Shown here one piece after another: positions 8,810 to 18,369 of a DNA stretch of 64,000 nucleotides. The position numbers were made by a program, and so were the translations under genes. How positions within the stretch are numbered: the stretch's first letter is position 1; every line of letters starts with the position of its first letter. The notes beneath the pieces are model-generated. The model saw only the letters and a program-made list of their open reading frames with translations, did no database searches and had not been told where the DNA came from. Source of the DNA: Prochlorococcus sp. MIT 0701. GTDB taxonomy: Bacteria > Cyanobacteriota > Cyanobacteriia > PCC-6307 > Cyanobiaceae. Location of the stretch: contig NZ_JNBA01000009.1 of assembly GCF_000760295.1 (NCBI RefSeq), forward strand, positions 1 through 64,000. The letters are read 5' to 3'.

Positions 8810-9517
8810 CTATAAGGTCAGTAAAGCTACACTGCTACAGGAGATTGCTCAATCCCATTTAATGAGAGGGAAAGGTTTCAACGCATATAAAGCTGAAGAT
8901 CTTGCTTCTATCAGAAGACAGTCATCCCTTCAATGGTGAAAACAAAGTTTATCAATCTGCTGCCTATGCAGCAGCTAAGAAGTCTAGCTATCAATAAAGT
9001 TCTATCTCCTTTAAGAGATGCGAGATCACTACGGAATACTAACTACTTCTAGCCAAGCACTTTCAGGTCCACATCTTCTGAAGCTTGCATTTGCAATCAC
9101 CAAGCCACATCAGCAGTTCCAACAAGACCTAGCCATCCAAAGACCACTGGCTGGCTACTTAGCAAGCCCAATGTGAAGTTCCTAATCTTATATGAATCAG
9201 ATAAGTTTATGAAATCTACCTATCAAGCATCAGCCAATGTGCCAAACTACTCCTTGACATCAAGTAACTCTTTGAAGCAATTTCAGAATTAAATCTTGAA
9301 AAAGACTTAATCACTAGCGAAGCGCTAAGGCGATCACAAAAACAACACAGATGGATGAAAAACAAACATTGAGGGTTCCCAATCAAGAGCTCAATCATGC
9401 TTCTCGTCGGATCAGAAGCTGTCTACTGAAAAACGTCAAAGGATTGATGGCCCCAATGGTATTTGGGCCTAATAGAGAAGCTATTGCTAGGATCATGCTA
9501 AAACAAGAGACAAGGCA
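8810..9517. other. Gene-poor AT-richer stretch
   Basis: About 700 nt in which I see no credible gene. Short frames such as the plus-strand peptide starting at 8933 are unsupported. An imperfect hairpin (GCTGC-CTAT-GCAGC) lies near 8958-8973. Base composition is more AT-rich than in the flanking core genes, fitting an accessory region downstream of tRNA-Thr. Confidence 0.4.
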
Positions 9518-9829
9518 ATGAGATTTATAGAATTCCTGGACCAGCGCTTCTGCAATTCACAAGAGATTAGAGAGATTAACCATCGAGGCATATCTGCAGG
9601 ATTTGACGGCTTCAGAGAAGTATGGGAACTCGATTATCTTTACGAGCATTTTGAAGCCGATATCCATGAGATAATAGAGGAGACTGGATATATAGACTCT
9701 GACTTGAAAGACGAATTCGACAACGAAGAGACACTTAGGATGAAACTCGTATGGTTTGCAGTGAGCACATATTGCCTAAGTAGAACTGATGCTCTTGTCG
9801 AGGTAAAAGGTCAAGGAGTTGAGCAATGA
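9518..9829 (+). CDS. Hypothetical acidic protein (103 aa)
   Basis: A 103-residue, strongly acidic soluble protein rich in Asp/Glu and aromatic residues (WELDYLYEHFEADIHEIIEE). There is no signal or membrane segment. It ends in a 4-nt ATGA overlap with the next gene, which indicates co-translation. The family is not recognised. Its isolated position in an AT-richer stretch suggests accessory DNA. Confidence 0.6.
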   Translation: MRFIEFLDQRFCNSQEIREINHRGISAGFDGFREVWELDYLYEHFEADIHEIIEETGYIDSDLKDEFDNEETLRMKLVWFAVSTYCLSRTDALVEVKGQGVEQ

Positions 9830-10653
9830 TTGGCCAAGGGAAAGTTGACAACATACCAAGCGATTACTCTGAGAACAATGAAATCTCAACAGCCAGTGCA
9901 AAAACTATTGCCACTGAAATTCACGACTACTATATCCATGAGATTGTCGTCGCACTAGGTTGCTTACTGAGATGGTCAAGGCCAAATAAAGGATTGAGCG
10001 AAGTAGTTAAATGGATTGCTTCAGGCAAATACGCCTTGTCGAAGATCAAATCGATTGCAGTAAGCAAAAAAGATGACGTATCAAGTTTACTAACTGAGTC
10101 AATCAGAGAAACCCAATCTCGCCTTGATGTCACTGCCATCAAAGCTTCTATACGAACATTACTTCACTCATCCCAATCCAAAAGGAATGATCTAATGAAG
10201 TTTGTTGAGGCTATTCTTGCGGGTGACCCAAGTCAAACAGGTGCAGTAAAGACGTTGAGAGATGATCTAATGAAGAAAACAATCGAACTTGGCTACCCAA
10301 TTCCAATAATGCCCCAACCTACAAGTGCACAAGTTGCAGAGATCAACAAACAGCAAAAGGATCCTGTCAAGCTTCTGAGTGTTACTGCAACCATCCGAGA
10401 ACTGGCAATAAAGCTGAATCAAGGTGAGCTGGTGTTCGACAAGCAAACTTTTGAGCTTGGCATCAAAAATGAAGTTTTGAAGTTTTTTACTGAAGAAGAG
10501 ACTAAGAAGCTGGGCGGCTTATTCCCCAAGCATCTTCAAGAAGGAATCACCTTAGGCTTTCTTAACTTTGGCCTTTGCCGAAAAAATAACGGCTGGCGCA
10601 AAGATTCAAATGGTCGGGATATTGTTGATCTAAACAATTCAAGACCTGAATAA
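9826..10653 (+). CDS. Hypothetical protein (275 aa), partner of upstream gene
   Basis: A 275-residue soluble, Lys/Ser-rich, mainly helical protein. A mildly hydrophobic part (EIVVALGCLLRWSR, about residues 34-47) is too weak to call a membrane helix. No catalytic motif is recognised. Translational coupling to the acidic 103-residue protein suggests a two-component module; a toxin/antitoxin or defence pair is one possibility, without direct evidence. Confidence 0.62.
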   Translation: MIGQGKVDNIPSDYSENNEISTASAKTIATEIHDYYIHEIVVALGCLLRWSRPNKGLSEVVKWIASGKYALSKIKSIAVSKKDDVSSLLTESIRETQSRLDVTAIKASIRTLLHSSQSKRNDLMKFVEAILAGDPSQTGAVKTLRDDLMKKTIELGYPIPIMPQPTSAQVAEINKQQKDPVKLLSVTATIRELAIKLNQGELVFDKQTFELGIKNEVLKFFTEEETKKLGGLFPKHLQEGITLGFLNFGLCRKNNGWRKDSNGRDIVDLNNSRPE

Positions 10654-10969
10654 AGAGCGCAGGAAAACATTAAAAAAGCCTGATCATCAATCAATCTCAC
10701 TGTGCTTTACAAGCCTCGCCAACAAGCGGAAAATGAAGGGAAAAGATCAATTCAAAAGGCACACTTTGCCTCTTATTGCATTAGTTAGGCAACATACACC
10801 AGTTAATCAGGGCAATTACCCACTGATCTGACGATGCGCTTAACGAAATCAAATAATTCAATGAGCCTTGCGATAAGGTTTCGCAACAGTTAAAAAATGT
10901 AGCGATTGTTAAGGTCGTGGCAATTCGGCGCTGGTATTTCTATGTTTAAACATCACATCAAGGTATTGG
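10654..10969. other. Non-coding gap
   Basis: About 315 nt with no credible frame. A run of A residues follows the upstream stop, but I find no good hairpin. Promoter elements for the next small gene may lie near 10900-10960. Confidence 0.35.
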
Positions 10970-11209
10970 GTGAAGCTCACAAAACTCTCTCAATCAGAGC
11001 TCGATAGAGGCTGTGAGCTCAACAATGTCTTAAAAGAGTGTTGGAAAGCTTTTTACAGCCTGACAGCTCAAATGAATAATGTGGAGACAGATAGCACAAA
11101 ATATCTTCAACTAGACAGGCTTCGCCAGACTTGTGAAAGAAATATCGGCGAATTCAAGCACGAGCTAGATGAGCTCAACTGGCTGATACGAATAGGGATT
11201 CGTGACTAG
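10970..11209 (+). CDS. Hypothetical small helical protein (79 aa)
   Basis: A 79-residue charged protein that looks helical and possibly coiled-coil (QLDRLRQTCERNIGEFKHEL). It contains three Cys but no CxxC pair. The start appears to be GTG at 10970. The family is not recognised. It lies at the edge of the accessory stretch, just before the core genes on the opposite strand. Confidence 0.5.
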   Translation: MKLTKLSQSELDRGCELNNVLKECWKAFYSLTAQMNNVETDSTKYLQLDRLRQTCERNIGEFKHELDELNWLIRIGIRD

Positions 11210-11393
11210 GCATCAGAGCAGCAAAAGCTTTATAGCCAACCAACAACGGCTCTTCCTAAGCAGCAGCCTGAACAAATCACCCCCTTTGAGACGAGTTTTT
11301 TTTACATCCCTCAAGTTGTCTCTGCAATGCACCTCTTATCCGGCGTTGGTTAGACCATTGGAATCGCCATGCTCTAGTGATCGCGCGATTCAT

Positions 11394-11984
11394 TCAAAGC
11401 TCAAGCACCACTGCACCACGTCGCAACTCATGCCAACGCCCGGCCCCTTGCCAAGCCAACACCGTGCTGGCCAAACCAGAAGGCGTCGGCCATGGCAATG
11501 GCCCCAATAATGGCAATCCTGGGAAGCAAGTAGTAGCAGCCTCTGCAGAGAAAGTGGGAGCAGCACCAGACAAATTGGCGCTCGTTGTGGCTAGCGGCCC
11601 GCTCTGCTCCAGCAAGCACCTAATCACTCCACAATCCGGTACTCGCAACCCAAGCGTGAAAGCTCCGGGATTAAGAGCCTCAACAAGCACACCCGAAGCC
11701 GGTACAACCAAGGTGAGGGCCCCTGGCCAATAGCGCCTGGCCATCGTCCAGGCATCCTCCAAAGCAAGCGGCGAAGCATGCGCAAGTAACTCTTCAGGAT
11801 TAGCTCCCATCAGAATCAGAGGTTTATCGGCCGACCTCTGCTTCATGGTCCATAACTGTGCAGCGTGAACAGGAGAGGCCGCCAAAGCTGGCAAGGTGTC
11901 TGTGGGCAATAAGGCCGCTGAACCAGCCTCCAATCTGGATGCCAAGGCACTGGCGTCAAGAACAGCCGAAGGCAGAAGTGCCAT
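11394..11984 (-). CDS. tsaC: Threonylcarbamoyl-AMP synthase (YrdC/Sua5 family)
   Basis: A 196-residue single-domain YrdC protein that makes threonylcarbamoyl-AMP from Thr, bicarbonate and ATP for the t6A37 modification of ANN-reading tRNAs. Visible motifs are LLPTDTLPALAA near the N-terminus, KQRSADKPLILMGAN (the nucleotide-binding K-R and S-K pattern) and TSANLSG. It overlaps the upstream prmC gene by 29 nt on the same strand, so the two are probably one transcript. Confidence 0.88.
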   Translation of the reverse strand: MALLPSAVLDASALASRLEAGSAALLPTDTLPALAASPVHAAQLWTMKQRSADKPLILMGANPEELLAHASPLALEDAWTMARRYWPGALTLVVPASGVLVEALNPGAFTLGLRVPDCGVIRCLLEQSGPLATTSANLSGAAPTFSAEAATTCFPGLPLLGPLPWPTPSGLASTVLAWQGAGRWHELRRGAVVLEL

Positions 11985-12876
11985 GGTTCAAAGACTCGTG
12001 ATGTTCAGGATGCCGAGCAATGGCAAAGCGCCTTACCCCCAGTAAATCTGACTTGTACTCCAGATTCTCCAAACCCTGCTGACGCATCAAAGCCAGCACG
12101 GCATCGCTCTGGTCATGGTGGTGTTCCAAGAACAGCCAACCACCAGGCGCTAAGGCCTGCATGGCACCAGCAATGATTTGACGAGTGGCCACCAAACCAT
12201 CGGCTCCCCCGCATAGAGCCAAATGCGGCTCATGATCACGGACCACAGGTTCAAGTTGAGCCATTACAGCTTCTGGGATGTAGGGAGGGTTGACCAGCAC
12301 CAAGCTGAACTCTCCCCACCAAGGCCGCAAAGGCTCCCACCAACTGCCCTGATGCAGCTGCCATAAGGCATGGGGCGCAAGCCTTTGCAAGTTCCGTTTC
12401 GCCAAAGCCAAGGCCTCGATACTGCAATCCACTGCATGTCCGTGCCAAACAGGTAGAGCGCGAGCCAACGCCACAGCTAGTGCTCCTGAACCTGTCCCCA
12501 AATCGGCCCAGCGACCAAAAGGTTGCCGAGCCAATGCTTGCAAAGCAAAATCCACCAACAGCTCAGTCTCCTGACGGGGAATCAATGCCGCCGCACTGAC
12601 CTCCAGCTCAACGTCCCTCCAAGGGCAGCAACCGATCAAGTGCTGAAGAGGAATGTGATGATCAAGATGTTGCTTCCAGATCATTGCCAGTTGATCAAGG
12701 GGTCGCTCAAGCAGCAATGAACGTCGTGGATCGAGATAAAGCTGCTGAAGATCGCTCCAGCGCAAACCTCCACCCAAATCAAGCAACCAGTCAAAATCAA
12801 CAGCACGGCCTCCTCCCGCCAACTGCAAACGACGCCAGGCCAATAGCTCTGCTGCGGAAATCTCCAGCAATGCCAT
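11956..12876 (-). CDS. prmC: Peptide chain release factor N5-glutamine methyltransferase
   Basis: A 306-residue SAM-dependent methyltransferase that modifies the GGQ glutamine of release factors. The SAM-binding motif is WADLGTGSGALAVALA (about residues 142-157) and the catalytic motif NPPYIPEAV follows at about 216-224. The N-terminal helical domain that contacts the release factor includes LIPRQETELLV. It sits between dprA and tsaC on the minus strand. Confidence 0.93.
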   Translation of the reverse strand: MALLEISAAELLAWRRLQLAGGGRAVDFDWLLDLGGGLRWSDLQQLYLDPRRSLLLERPLDQLAMIWKQHLDHHIPLQHLIGCCPWRDVELEVSAAALIPRQETELLVDFALQALARQPFGRWADLGTGSGALAVALARALPVWHGHAVDCSIEALALAKRNLQRLAPHALWQLHQGSWWEPLRPWWGEFSLVLVNPPYIPEAVMAQLEPVVRDHEPHLALCGGADGLVATRQIIAGAMQALAPGGWLFLEHHHDQSDAVLALMRQQGLENLEYKSDLLGVRRFAIARHPEHHESLNHGTSAFGCS

Positions 12877-12885
12877 CGAAACAGG

Positions 12886-14004
12886 CTAGGCCAAACGCCA
12901 ATGCAATCCAGGCTCTGCCACCAAAACCCCCTGCAACTCCAACTGAAGCAATTTTTCTGTCAATCGCGCCGAAGACAGATTCAGACAGGTCATCAAATCC
13001 TCCAAGGACGCCCCATCGCCAATAGCCTGCAACAGTGCTGTATCGCCATGCTGGCCGGCTCGTGAGCTAGATCGAGAACCAGATAAATCACAAGCAACCG
13101 ACGGAGAAGGAATCGCCAGCGGACCAGTACCAAGTTGTTTTACAAGAGCTTCAGGGCTTAGCAAAGGGGAAGCCTGATCCAACAACAAAGCATTGCTGCC
13201 GAGGGCCGACCATCGCCTTGCATCTCCGGGCACGACCAACAGCTGACATTGCTGCTCTATTGCTCGCCGAGCTGTAATCAAGGCTCCACTTCTCTCGGGG
13301 CACTCGACTACGACCACAGCCTTTGCCAAGGCCACCAATAAGCGATTACGGGCTGCAAAACAACCCCGCTTGACCAAAATCTCACGAGGCTGCTCCGTGA
13401 CCAGCAGCCCTTGAGCCGCGACCAAAGCTTGAAGGCCCTCATTCTGCCGGGGATAGACCTTCTGCAAAGGTGTTCCCAGCACGCCCACTGGCGCACCACC
13501 GCCTTCCAAGCAGCCGCGATGGGCAGCCGCATCAATCCCTTCTGCAAGGCCACTGATCACAGGCCAACCCGCTAGTGCCAAAGCACGGCCCAATGCTTCA
13601 GCCATACGCAAACCATGGTTCGAAGGCCGTCGTGTGCCAACAATTGCTACCGCCCTATGAGCCCCAAGGCTTACCAAAAGCTCCTGCCGGCCCTGCCAGA
13701 AAAGCGCCAAAGGGGGGCGCTTCAAGGCACGAAACCCTTCCGGCCAAAGCAAATCCACAGGCAACAGGACATCCTCCGGCACGTCGACACTTGGACAAGT
13801 TCCCCACTTGCTGCGGTGGATGCTCAAGTCTGTGAACAAGGCTGTCGGCCAGGAGAGCACCTTGCGCAACCTTTCCTCAGGCCAAGTCCATAGCTCAGCC
13901 AGACTGACCTCGTGAGCATGGCCTACCGCCTCGAGATCCCCCATTCGAGCAACTCCAATCCCTGGACAGCGGCTCCAGAGCCACCACCAATACCGACATT
14001 CCAC
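12886..14004 (-). CDS. dprA: DNA processing protein DprA/Smf
   Basis: A 372-residue protein. The Rossmann-like domain contains AIVGTRRPSNHGLRMAEAL, SGLAEGIDAAAHRGCLE and LVTEQP, the motifs that bind incoming single-stranded DNA and load RecA during natural transformation. The C-terminal ~60 residues look like the winged-helix part. The core shows no break. Together with comFC at 23.4 kb it suggests that at least part of a competence pathway is kept. Confidence 0.92.
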   Translation of the reverse strand: MECRYWWWLWSRCPGIGVARMGDLEAVGHAHEVSLAELWTWPEERLRKVLSWPTALFTDLSIHRSKWGTCPSVDVPEDVLLPVDLLWPEGFRALKRPPLALFWQGRQELLVSLGAHRAVAIVGTRRPSNHGLRMAEALGRALALAGWPVISGLAEGIDAAAHRGCLEGGGAPVGVLGTPLQKVYPRQNEGLQALVAAQGLLVTEQPREILVKRGCFAARNRLLVALAKAVVVVECPERSGALITARRAIEQQCQLLVVPGDARRWSALGSNALLLDQASPLLSPEALVKQLGTGPLAIPSPSVACDLSGSRSSSRAGQHGDTALLQAIGDGASLEDLMTCLNLSSARLTEKLLQLELQGVLVAEPGLHWRLA

Positions 14005-14034
14005 AAGTAAAATGGTACATATGAACCATCAATC

Positions 14035-14490
14035 TTACAGGTGCAGCTCTGGCCCCTTCTGGAGTTGCCGTAAAGCACTCGCAAGAGGCTCTGGGGGTTG
14101 ACGTAGAACCCGCCGCCTCAAGTCCATGACATTGACCAGGACAAGATCCACCTGAGCATCAGCGACCCGATCCCCTGCCTCCGTTGCGAAAACTGTGAAC
14201 CAGGGCCATCGCACCCCATCGCACGGCAGAGACCAACTCTCCAGCACTACCACCTCACCATGGCGAAGCGCACGACGATAGTGAATCTCAAGACGCACCA
14301 CAGGCATCTCCAATCCGTCTGCCGAGATGCGGTCATAGGGCAAGCCTGCCTGCGCCAAAGCCTCCACTCGAGCCTCCTCCAGCCATGCCAAATAGGCCCC
14401 ATGCCACATCACGCCAGCGTGATCTGTGTGCTGCGGCAACACCCGCTTACGCAGCGTCCAAGGCTGAGTCTTCTCACTCTTAATCAGCAT
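14035..14490 (-). CDS. 4HBT-fold acyl-CoA thioesterase
   Basis: A 151-residue hotdog-fold thioesterase. The motif QHTDHAGVMWHGAYLAWLEE contains the conserved catalytic Asp of the 4-hydroxybenzoyl-CoA thioesterase family. In cyanobacteria a member of this family hydrolyses 1,4-dihydroxy-2-naphthoyl-CoA in phylloquinone synthesis, which is the likeliest role here. The reaction cannot be proved from sequence. Confidence 0.8.
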   Translation of the reverse strand: MLIKSEKTQPWTLRKRVLPQHTDHAGVMWHGAYLAWLEEARVEALAQAGLPYDRISADGLEMPVVRLEIHYRRALRHGEVVVLESWSLPCDGVRWPWFTVFATEAGDRVADAQVDLVLVNVMDLRRRVLRQPPEPLASALRQLQKGPELHL

Positions 14491-15015
14491 GCCGAACTCC
14501 TAGCTAACTCGCCATAGGCTGCTGCAAAGCCTGGTACAGCTTGCACAAGAACCTAATGACCAAGAACTAACTCGAAGGAATGCTGAAAATGCTCTACCCG
14601 AACTGACCTTCCCAAGTTCAAAACAGCTGTTATCTGTCGTCTAAGTCTGATTACTGAAAGCTGTCCAGCTAGATAGCGCAACCCCACCAAAAGAGTTGTG
14701 GCCCATTCCCCGCCGAAACATTGGCAAGGTAATGAGAATCAGCCCCAACGCAATCGAAACGCCCATAAAGCAGGGGAGAACCAAAGCGAACGTGGCCCAG
14801 ATGGTGGTTGAAGTGAACGCAGATCTAGTTTCAATTGCTTAGGAAAGTCGCCAACAAGAACTGATCAAGGGCCTTTTGGACCTCGACAAACTGGTTGGGA
14901 GTTCCGGTGAGCAACTTCACCTGAGTTGATGAAACCGCTTCAGTCCTGATTGACCAGGACCAAGAACCCAGTTGAAACTGGCAAGCGGATTGCCTTCAAA
15001 CCGGCAAGAAGTTGA
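14491..15015. other. Long intergenic stretch upstream of thioesterase gene
   Basis: About 525 nt between the thioesterase gene and psbM, all genes here lying on the minus strand. It contains one hydrophobic small frame without an ATG (14641-14835, listed separately). A short hairpin (CCAGT-TTCA-ACTGG) lies downstream of psbM near 14967-14980. Nothing else is supported. Confidence 0.4.
14641..14835 (-). CDS. Possible small membrane protein without canonical start
   Basis: A minus-strand frame of up to 64 residues between two stops. It encodes a clear hydrophobic helix (IWATFALVLPCFMG and VSIALGLILITLPMF) followed by RRGMGHNSFGG and a polar end. No ATG, GTG or TTG precedes the helix in this frame. 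An ATT at 14835 is the only codon able to include all of it, while the first ATG (14766) begins mid-helix and gives 41 residues. It may use a rare start, be a decayed gene, or start at the internal ATG. Confidence 0.35.
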   Translation of the reverse strand: METRSAFTSTTIWATFALVLPCFMGVSIALGLILITLPMFRRGMGHNSFGGVALSSWTAFSNQT

Positions 15016-15120
15016 TCAGCTTTTGTTGCTGTTGGTCTGGATATAAAGACCAATCAGAAACAACATCGGAACCGCTACGAACAGAAGGGTGGCTAGGAAG
15101 CCGAAGTTGTTTACAGGCAT
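15016..15120 (-). CDS. psbM: Photosystem II reaction center protein PsbM
   Basis: A 34-residue protein with one membrane helix (FGFLATLLFVAVPMLFLIGL) ending YIQTNSNKS, which closely matches PsbM (typical ending LYIQT-S). PsbM sits at the dimer interface of photosystem II. The gene lies on the minus strand upstream of psbB, next to the ferredoxin gene, a familiar cyanobacterial arrangement. Confidence 0.93.
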   Translation of the reverse strand: MPVNNFGFLATLLFVAVPMLFLIGLYIQTNSNKS

Positions 15121-15244
15121 GGTCGCAGAGGATTACTCCGGGAAAGTATCACCCGCAAGCTACCCAAACTGCAATCTGCTCAAGCCTCGTCACCGGGCGT
15201 AGCAGCCCACGCCCTTTCAAAACAAGCTGAGATCACACCATCAA

Positions 15245-15262
15245 CCCCTCTGATTCGAGGGG
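15245..15262 (-). terminator. Weak hairpin downstream of ferredoxin gene
   Basis: A perfect 6-bp stem (CCCCTC/GAGGGG) with a 6-nt loop lies 13 nt past the ferredoxin stop on the minus strand. No good T-run follows, so termination would be weak. Confidence 0.35.
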
Positions 15263-15274
15263 ATAGCTGGCCCC

Positions 15275-15637
15275 TTAAGACAGCTTTTGCGCACGTGCAG
15301 CCTCAAGACGACTCTTGGCATTGAGCAGAGTTTCCTGTGGTCGAGTCACGACGATCACTGACGACATGACAATGGTCTGACAAGCAAGGCGCCAATTCTC
15401 AGGACGACGCCTGAGCTTGATTTCCTCAACCTCAGTTCTTGGTGAAAGCGCTCCAACTTTGCTCTCCCCCTCAATTCCAACAAAACAAGTAATGCACTGA
15501 CCACAACCTCCACAGTTCCCCAGCTTTCCTTTCAGCCCGTAGAGCTCCATTCCCTCGCGCAAGGCAACCTCCCTGAGATTTTCGCCCTGCTTGCACTCAA
15601 CATCTTTGCCTTCCCTAACAAAGCGAATGATGGGCAT
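15275..15637 (-). CDS. [2Fe-2S] ferredoxin
   Basis: A plant-type ferredoxin of 120 residues from MPIIRFVREGKDVEC. The cluster ligands appear in GNCGGCGQCITC and in RLACQT further on. I start at ATG 15637 because an upstream in-frame codon would only add nine Arg/Ser-rich residues absent from the family. It has a C-terminal extension compared with the ~97-residue photosynthetic ferredoxin and is probably a specialised paralogue. It is divergent from psbB. Confidence 0.88.
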   Translation of the reverse strand: MPIIRFVREGKDVECKQGENLREVALREGMELYGLKGKLGNCGGCGQCITCFVGIEGESKVGALSPRTEVEEIKLRRRPENWRLACQTIVMSSVIVVTRPQETLLNAKSRLEAARAQKLS

Positions 15638-15887
15638 GGATCTGGAACGCAAAAGACAACCCATTTTGTCTCAAGCGTGGCATTGCAGTTTGTAACCAAA
15701 CCTCCACATCAGCCAAACCTCACCTTTGCCAAATCGGCAACCCGTTACAACCGCTCCATAAGAGCCGTTCCTGTATCACTACACGTTGCAGCTAGCGACA
15801 ACCTTGTCCACACTTAATGCTGAACGTCTTACGATCTGCGGGTCTGTCTGCATCAGCAGCTTCGTTTCGTTCCCCCGAACCTGACCC

Positions 15888-17420
15888 ATGGGATTGCCCT
15901 GGTATCGGGTGCACACGGTCGTTATCAACGACCCCGGCCGACTTCTGGCCGTGCACCTCATGCACACAGCCCTGTTAGCCGGCTGGGCCGGCTCCATGGC
16001 CCTCTACGAATTAGCCATCTTCGATCCTTCGGATCCCGTCCTCAACCCCATGTGGCGGCAAGGCATGTATGTCATGCCGTTCATGACCCGCTGCGGAATT
16101 ACTGGCAGCTGGGGGGGCTGGAGCATCACCGGTGAAACCGGCGTTGATCCAGGCCTCTGGAGCTTCGAAGGTGTTGCTGCCGCTCACATCGTCTTCAGTG
16201 GCCTTTTAATGCTGGCCGCGATCTGGCATTGGACCTACTGGGATCTTGATCTTTGGCTAGATCCACGCACTAAAGAGCCTGCATTAGACCTGCCAAAAAT
16301 CTTCGGCATCCACTTAACCCTTGCTGGGTTCCTTTGCTTCACATTTGGAGCCTTCCATCTCTCCGGCCTTTGGGGTCCTGGGATGTGGGTCTCTGATCCA
16401 TATGGACTAACAGGTCATCTGGAGAATGTGGCGCCGGAATGGGGTGCTGCAGGATTCAACCCCTTCAGCCCAGGCGGCATTGTGGCTAACCATATTGCTG
16501 CTGGCCTTTTTGGATTCCTTGGTGGCCATTTCCAAATGCTCAACCGCCCACCAGAACGGCTCTACAAAGCCCTTCGAATGGGCAATATCGAAACAGTTCT
16601 AGCCAGTGGCTGCGCGGCTGTTTGCGCTATCGCCTTCATCGTTTCAGGAACGATGTGGTACGGATCTGCAGCAACGCCTGTTGAACTGTTTGGACCTACC
16701 CGTTATCAGTGGGACCAAAATTTCTACAGAACTGAAATCAACCGTCGTGTTCAGTCAGCCATGGATGACGGCGCTACTCAAGAGGCGGCTTATGCCGCTA
16801 TCCCTGAGAAGCTTGCCTTCTACGACTACGTAGGTAACAGCCCTGCCAAGGGTGGTCTATTTAGAGTTGGCGCCATGGTGAATGGCGACGGCCTTGCTAC
16901 TGGCTGGCTCGGCCACATCACTTTCAAAGACAAGGCAGGCAATGATCTGCAGGTACGTCGAATTCCCAATTTCTTCGAGAACTTCCCTGTATTACTCGAA
17001 GATCAGAACGGCGCCGTGCGTGCTGACATCCCCTTCCGCCGTGCTGAAGCAAAGAATTCCTTTGAACAGCAAGGCGTGACGGCAACCATCTATGGCGGTT
17101 CCATGGATGGAAAAACCTTCACTGATACCGCTGATGTGAAGCGTCTCGCTCGCAAGGCTCAACTTGGTGAGGCCTTTACATTCGACCGTGAGACCTATGC
17201 TTCAGATGGTGTTTTCCGAAGCTCACCTCGGGGCTGGTTCACCTTTGCTCACGTCAACTTTGCGCTCTTGTTCCTGTTCGGCCACTGGTGGCATGCAGCT
17301 AGGACCTTGTACCGCGACGTGTTTGCCGGTATCGATCCTGACCTTGGCGACCAGGTTGAATTCGGTGTTTTCCAAAAGTTGGGCGACTCTTCTACTCGTC
17401 GCGTTCCAGGGCAAACTTAA
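15888..17420 (+). CDS. psbB: Photosystem II CP47 chlorophyll apoprotein
   Basis: A 510-residue core antenna protein of photosystem II with six membrane helices and many paired His ligands for chlorophyll ([20 protein letters not shown] at the start; [23 protein letters not shown] near the end). The large lumenal loop lies at about residues 260-450. Its start and length match the family. It is followed after 51 nt by psbT and a strong terminator, so psbBT form an operon. Confidence 0.98.
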   Translation: MGLPWYRVHTVVINDPGRLLAVHLMHTALLAGWAGSMALYELAIFDPSDPVLNPMWRQGMYVMPFMTRCGITGSWGGWSITGETGVDPGLWSFEGVAAAHIVFSGLLMLAAIWHWTYWDLDLWLDPRTKEPALDLPKIFGIHLTLAGFLCFTFGAFHLSGLWGPGMWVSDPYGLTGHLENVAPEWGAAGFNPFSPGGIVANHIAAGLFGFLGGHFQMLNRPPERLYKALRMGNIETVLASGCAAVCAIAFIVSGTMWYGSAATPVELFGPTRYQWDQNFYRTEINRRVQSAMDDGATQEAAYAAIPEKLAFYDYVGNSPAKGGLFRVGAMVNGDGLATGWLGHITFKDKAGNDLQVRRIPNFFENFPVLLEDQNGAVRADIPFRRAEAKNSFEQQGVTATIYGGSMDGKTFTDTADVKRLARKAQLGEAFTFDRETYASDGVFRSSPRGWFTFAHVNFALLFLFGHWWHAARTLYRDVFAGIDPDLGDQVEFGVFQKLGDSSTRRVPGQT

Positions 17421-17471
17421 GCCCTCCACAGGAGCTACACCTTCAGCTGATCGACCCTACGGAGACTCTCA

Positions 17472-17579
17472 ATGGATGCTTTTGCTTACACCCTCTTAAT
17501 GACCCTGGTGGTTGCCACACTGTTCTTCGCGGTTGCATTCCGTGATCCGCCGAAAATCGGCAAAGACAGTGGCAAATAA
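17472..17579 (+). CDS. psbT: Photosystem II reaction center protein PsbT
   Basis: A 35-residue protein. The sequence [20 protein letters not shown] followed by DPPKI is diagnostic of PsbT, which helps stabilise the PSII dimer and the QA region. It has a short Lys-rich end beyond the usual ~31 residues. The terminator 16 nt downstream closes the operon. Confidence 0.96.
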   Translation: MDAFAYTLLMTLVVATLFFAVAFRDPPKIGKDSGK

Positions 17580-17594
17580 AACGCCAATCTCTTC

Positions 17595-17623
17595 AAAGCC
17601 CCGCTTCGGCGGGGCTTTTTTTT
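17595..17623 (+). terminator. Rho-independent terminator of psbB-psbT
   Basis: A 10-bp perfect GC-rich stem (17595-17604 with 17609-17618) capped by a TTCG tetraloop and followed by a run of eight T residues. It is the strongest terminator in the window. Confidence 0.95.
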
Positions 17624-17791
17624 CTCTTTAAGCACTTCTGCTGCCAATCTCGTTGATCCAAATAATCATGCAGTCTCATTGCCTCGCAAAGGATTTACAG
17701 CACTAACGCCTGAGAATGCAGATCAACAGGTCCTTCTCAAGGCTCGAATTACTGTCTAGACTTAGTTCACTACCTTTGGAGTCTTACGGGC

Positions 17792-18268
17792 ATGCAATGC
17801 CCCTCCTGCCAAAACACTGATAGTCGGGTACTTGAATCCCGCGCTGCTGATGCCGGGCGAAGTGTAAGAAGGCGCCGTGAATGCTTACATTGCGACTTTC
17901 GCTTCACTACCTACGAACGCGTCGAAACTGTGCCAATCACAGTTTTGAAGCGTAATGGCAATCGAGAGACTTTCAATCGCAGTAAAATCCTTAATGGCCT
18001 TACCTTGGCCTGTGAAAAAACCGGTCTCGAGCAAGACAGACTTGAGTCAGTGGTGAATGAGCTTGAACTGCAGCTCCAACAACGAAGTGGGCGTGAAGTT
18101 AATAGTGCTGAAATCGGTGAAATGATTTTGGACCAACTATCCGAAATGAGCGAGGTCGCTTACGTACGCTTTGCGTCGGTATATCGTCATTTCCGTGGAA
18201 TTAATGATTTCGTAGCAGCACTTGAAGGCATTCATGCCAACAAAGAACAGCTCGCAGCCGTTCGCTGA
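17792..18268 (+). CDS. nrdR: Transcriptional repressor NrdR
   Basis: A 158-residue protein. An N-terminal zinc ribbon (MQCPSCQ...[12 protein letters not shown], four Cys) is followed by an ATP-cone domain from about residue 49 ([16 protein letters not shown]). NrdR represses ribonucleotide reductase genes in response to dATP/ATP. The motif order and length are standard. Confidence 0.96.
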   Translation: MQCPSCQNTDSRVLESRAADAGRSVRRRRECLHCDFRFTTYERVETVPITVLKRNGNRETFNRSKILNGLTLACEKTGLEQDRLESVVNELELQLQQRSGREVNSAEIGEMILDQLSEMSEVAYVRFASVYRHFRGINDFVAALEGIHANKEQLAAVR

Positions 18269-18369
18269 GATTAAGAAGTCAATCTGTAGAGTGATCGATT
18301 AATTCCGAAAGGTCGGCGGGCCACTCGGATTTCCCTGCGCACTGCCATAAGGCAGACCGCCATCCAACA

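Noticed and set aside
8145-11393. Genomic island bounded by tRNA-Thr direct repeats
   Set aside because: I found no copy of the tRNA-Thr 3' end downstream and no integrase, so island status is only compositional.
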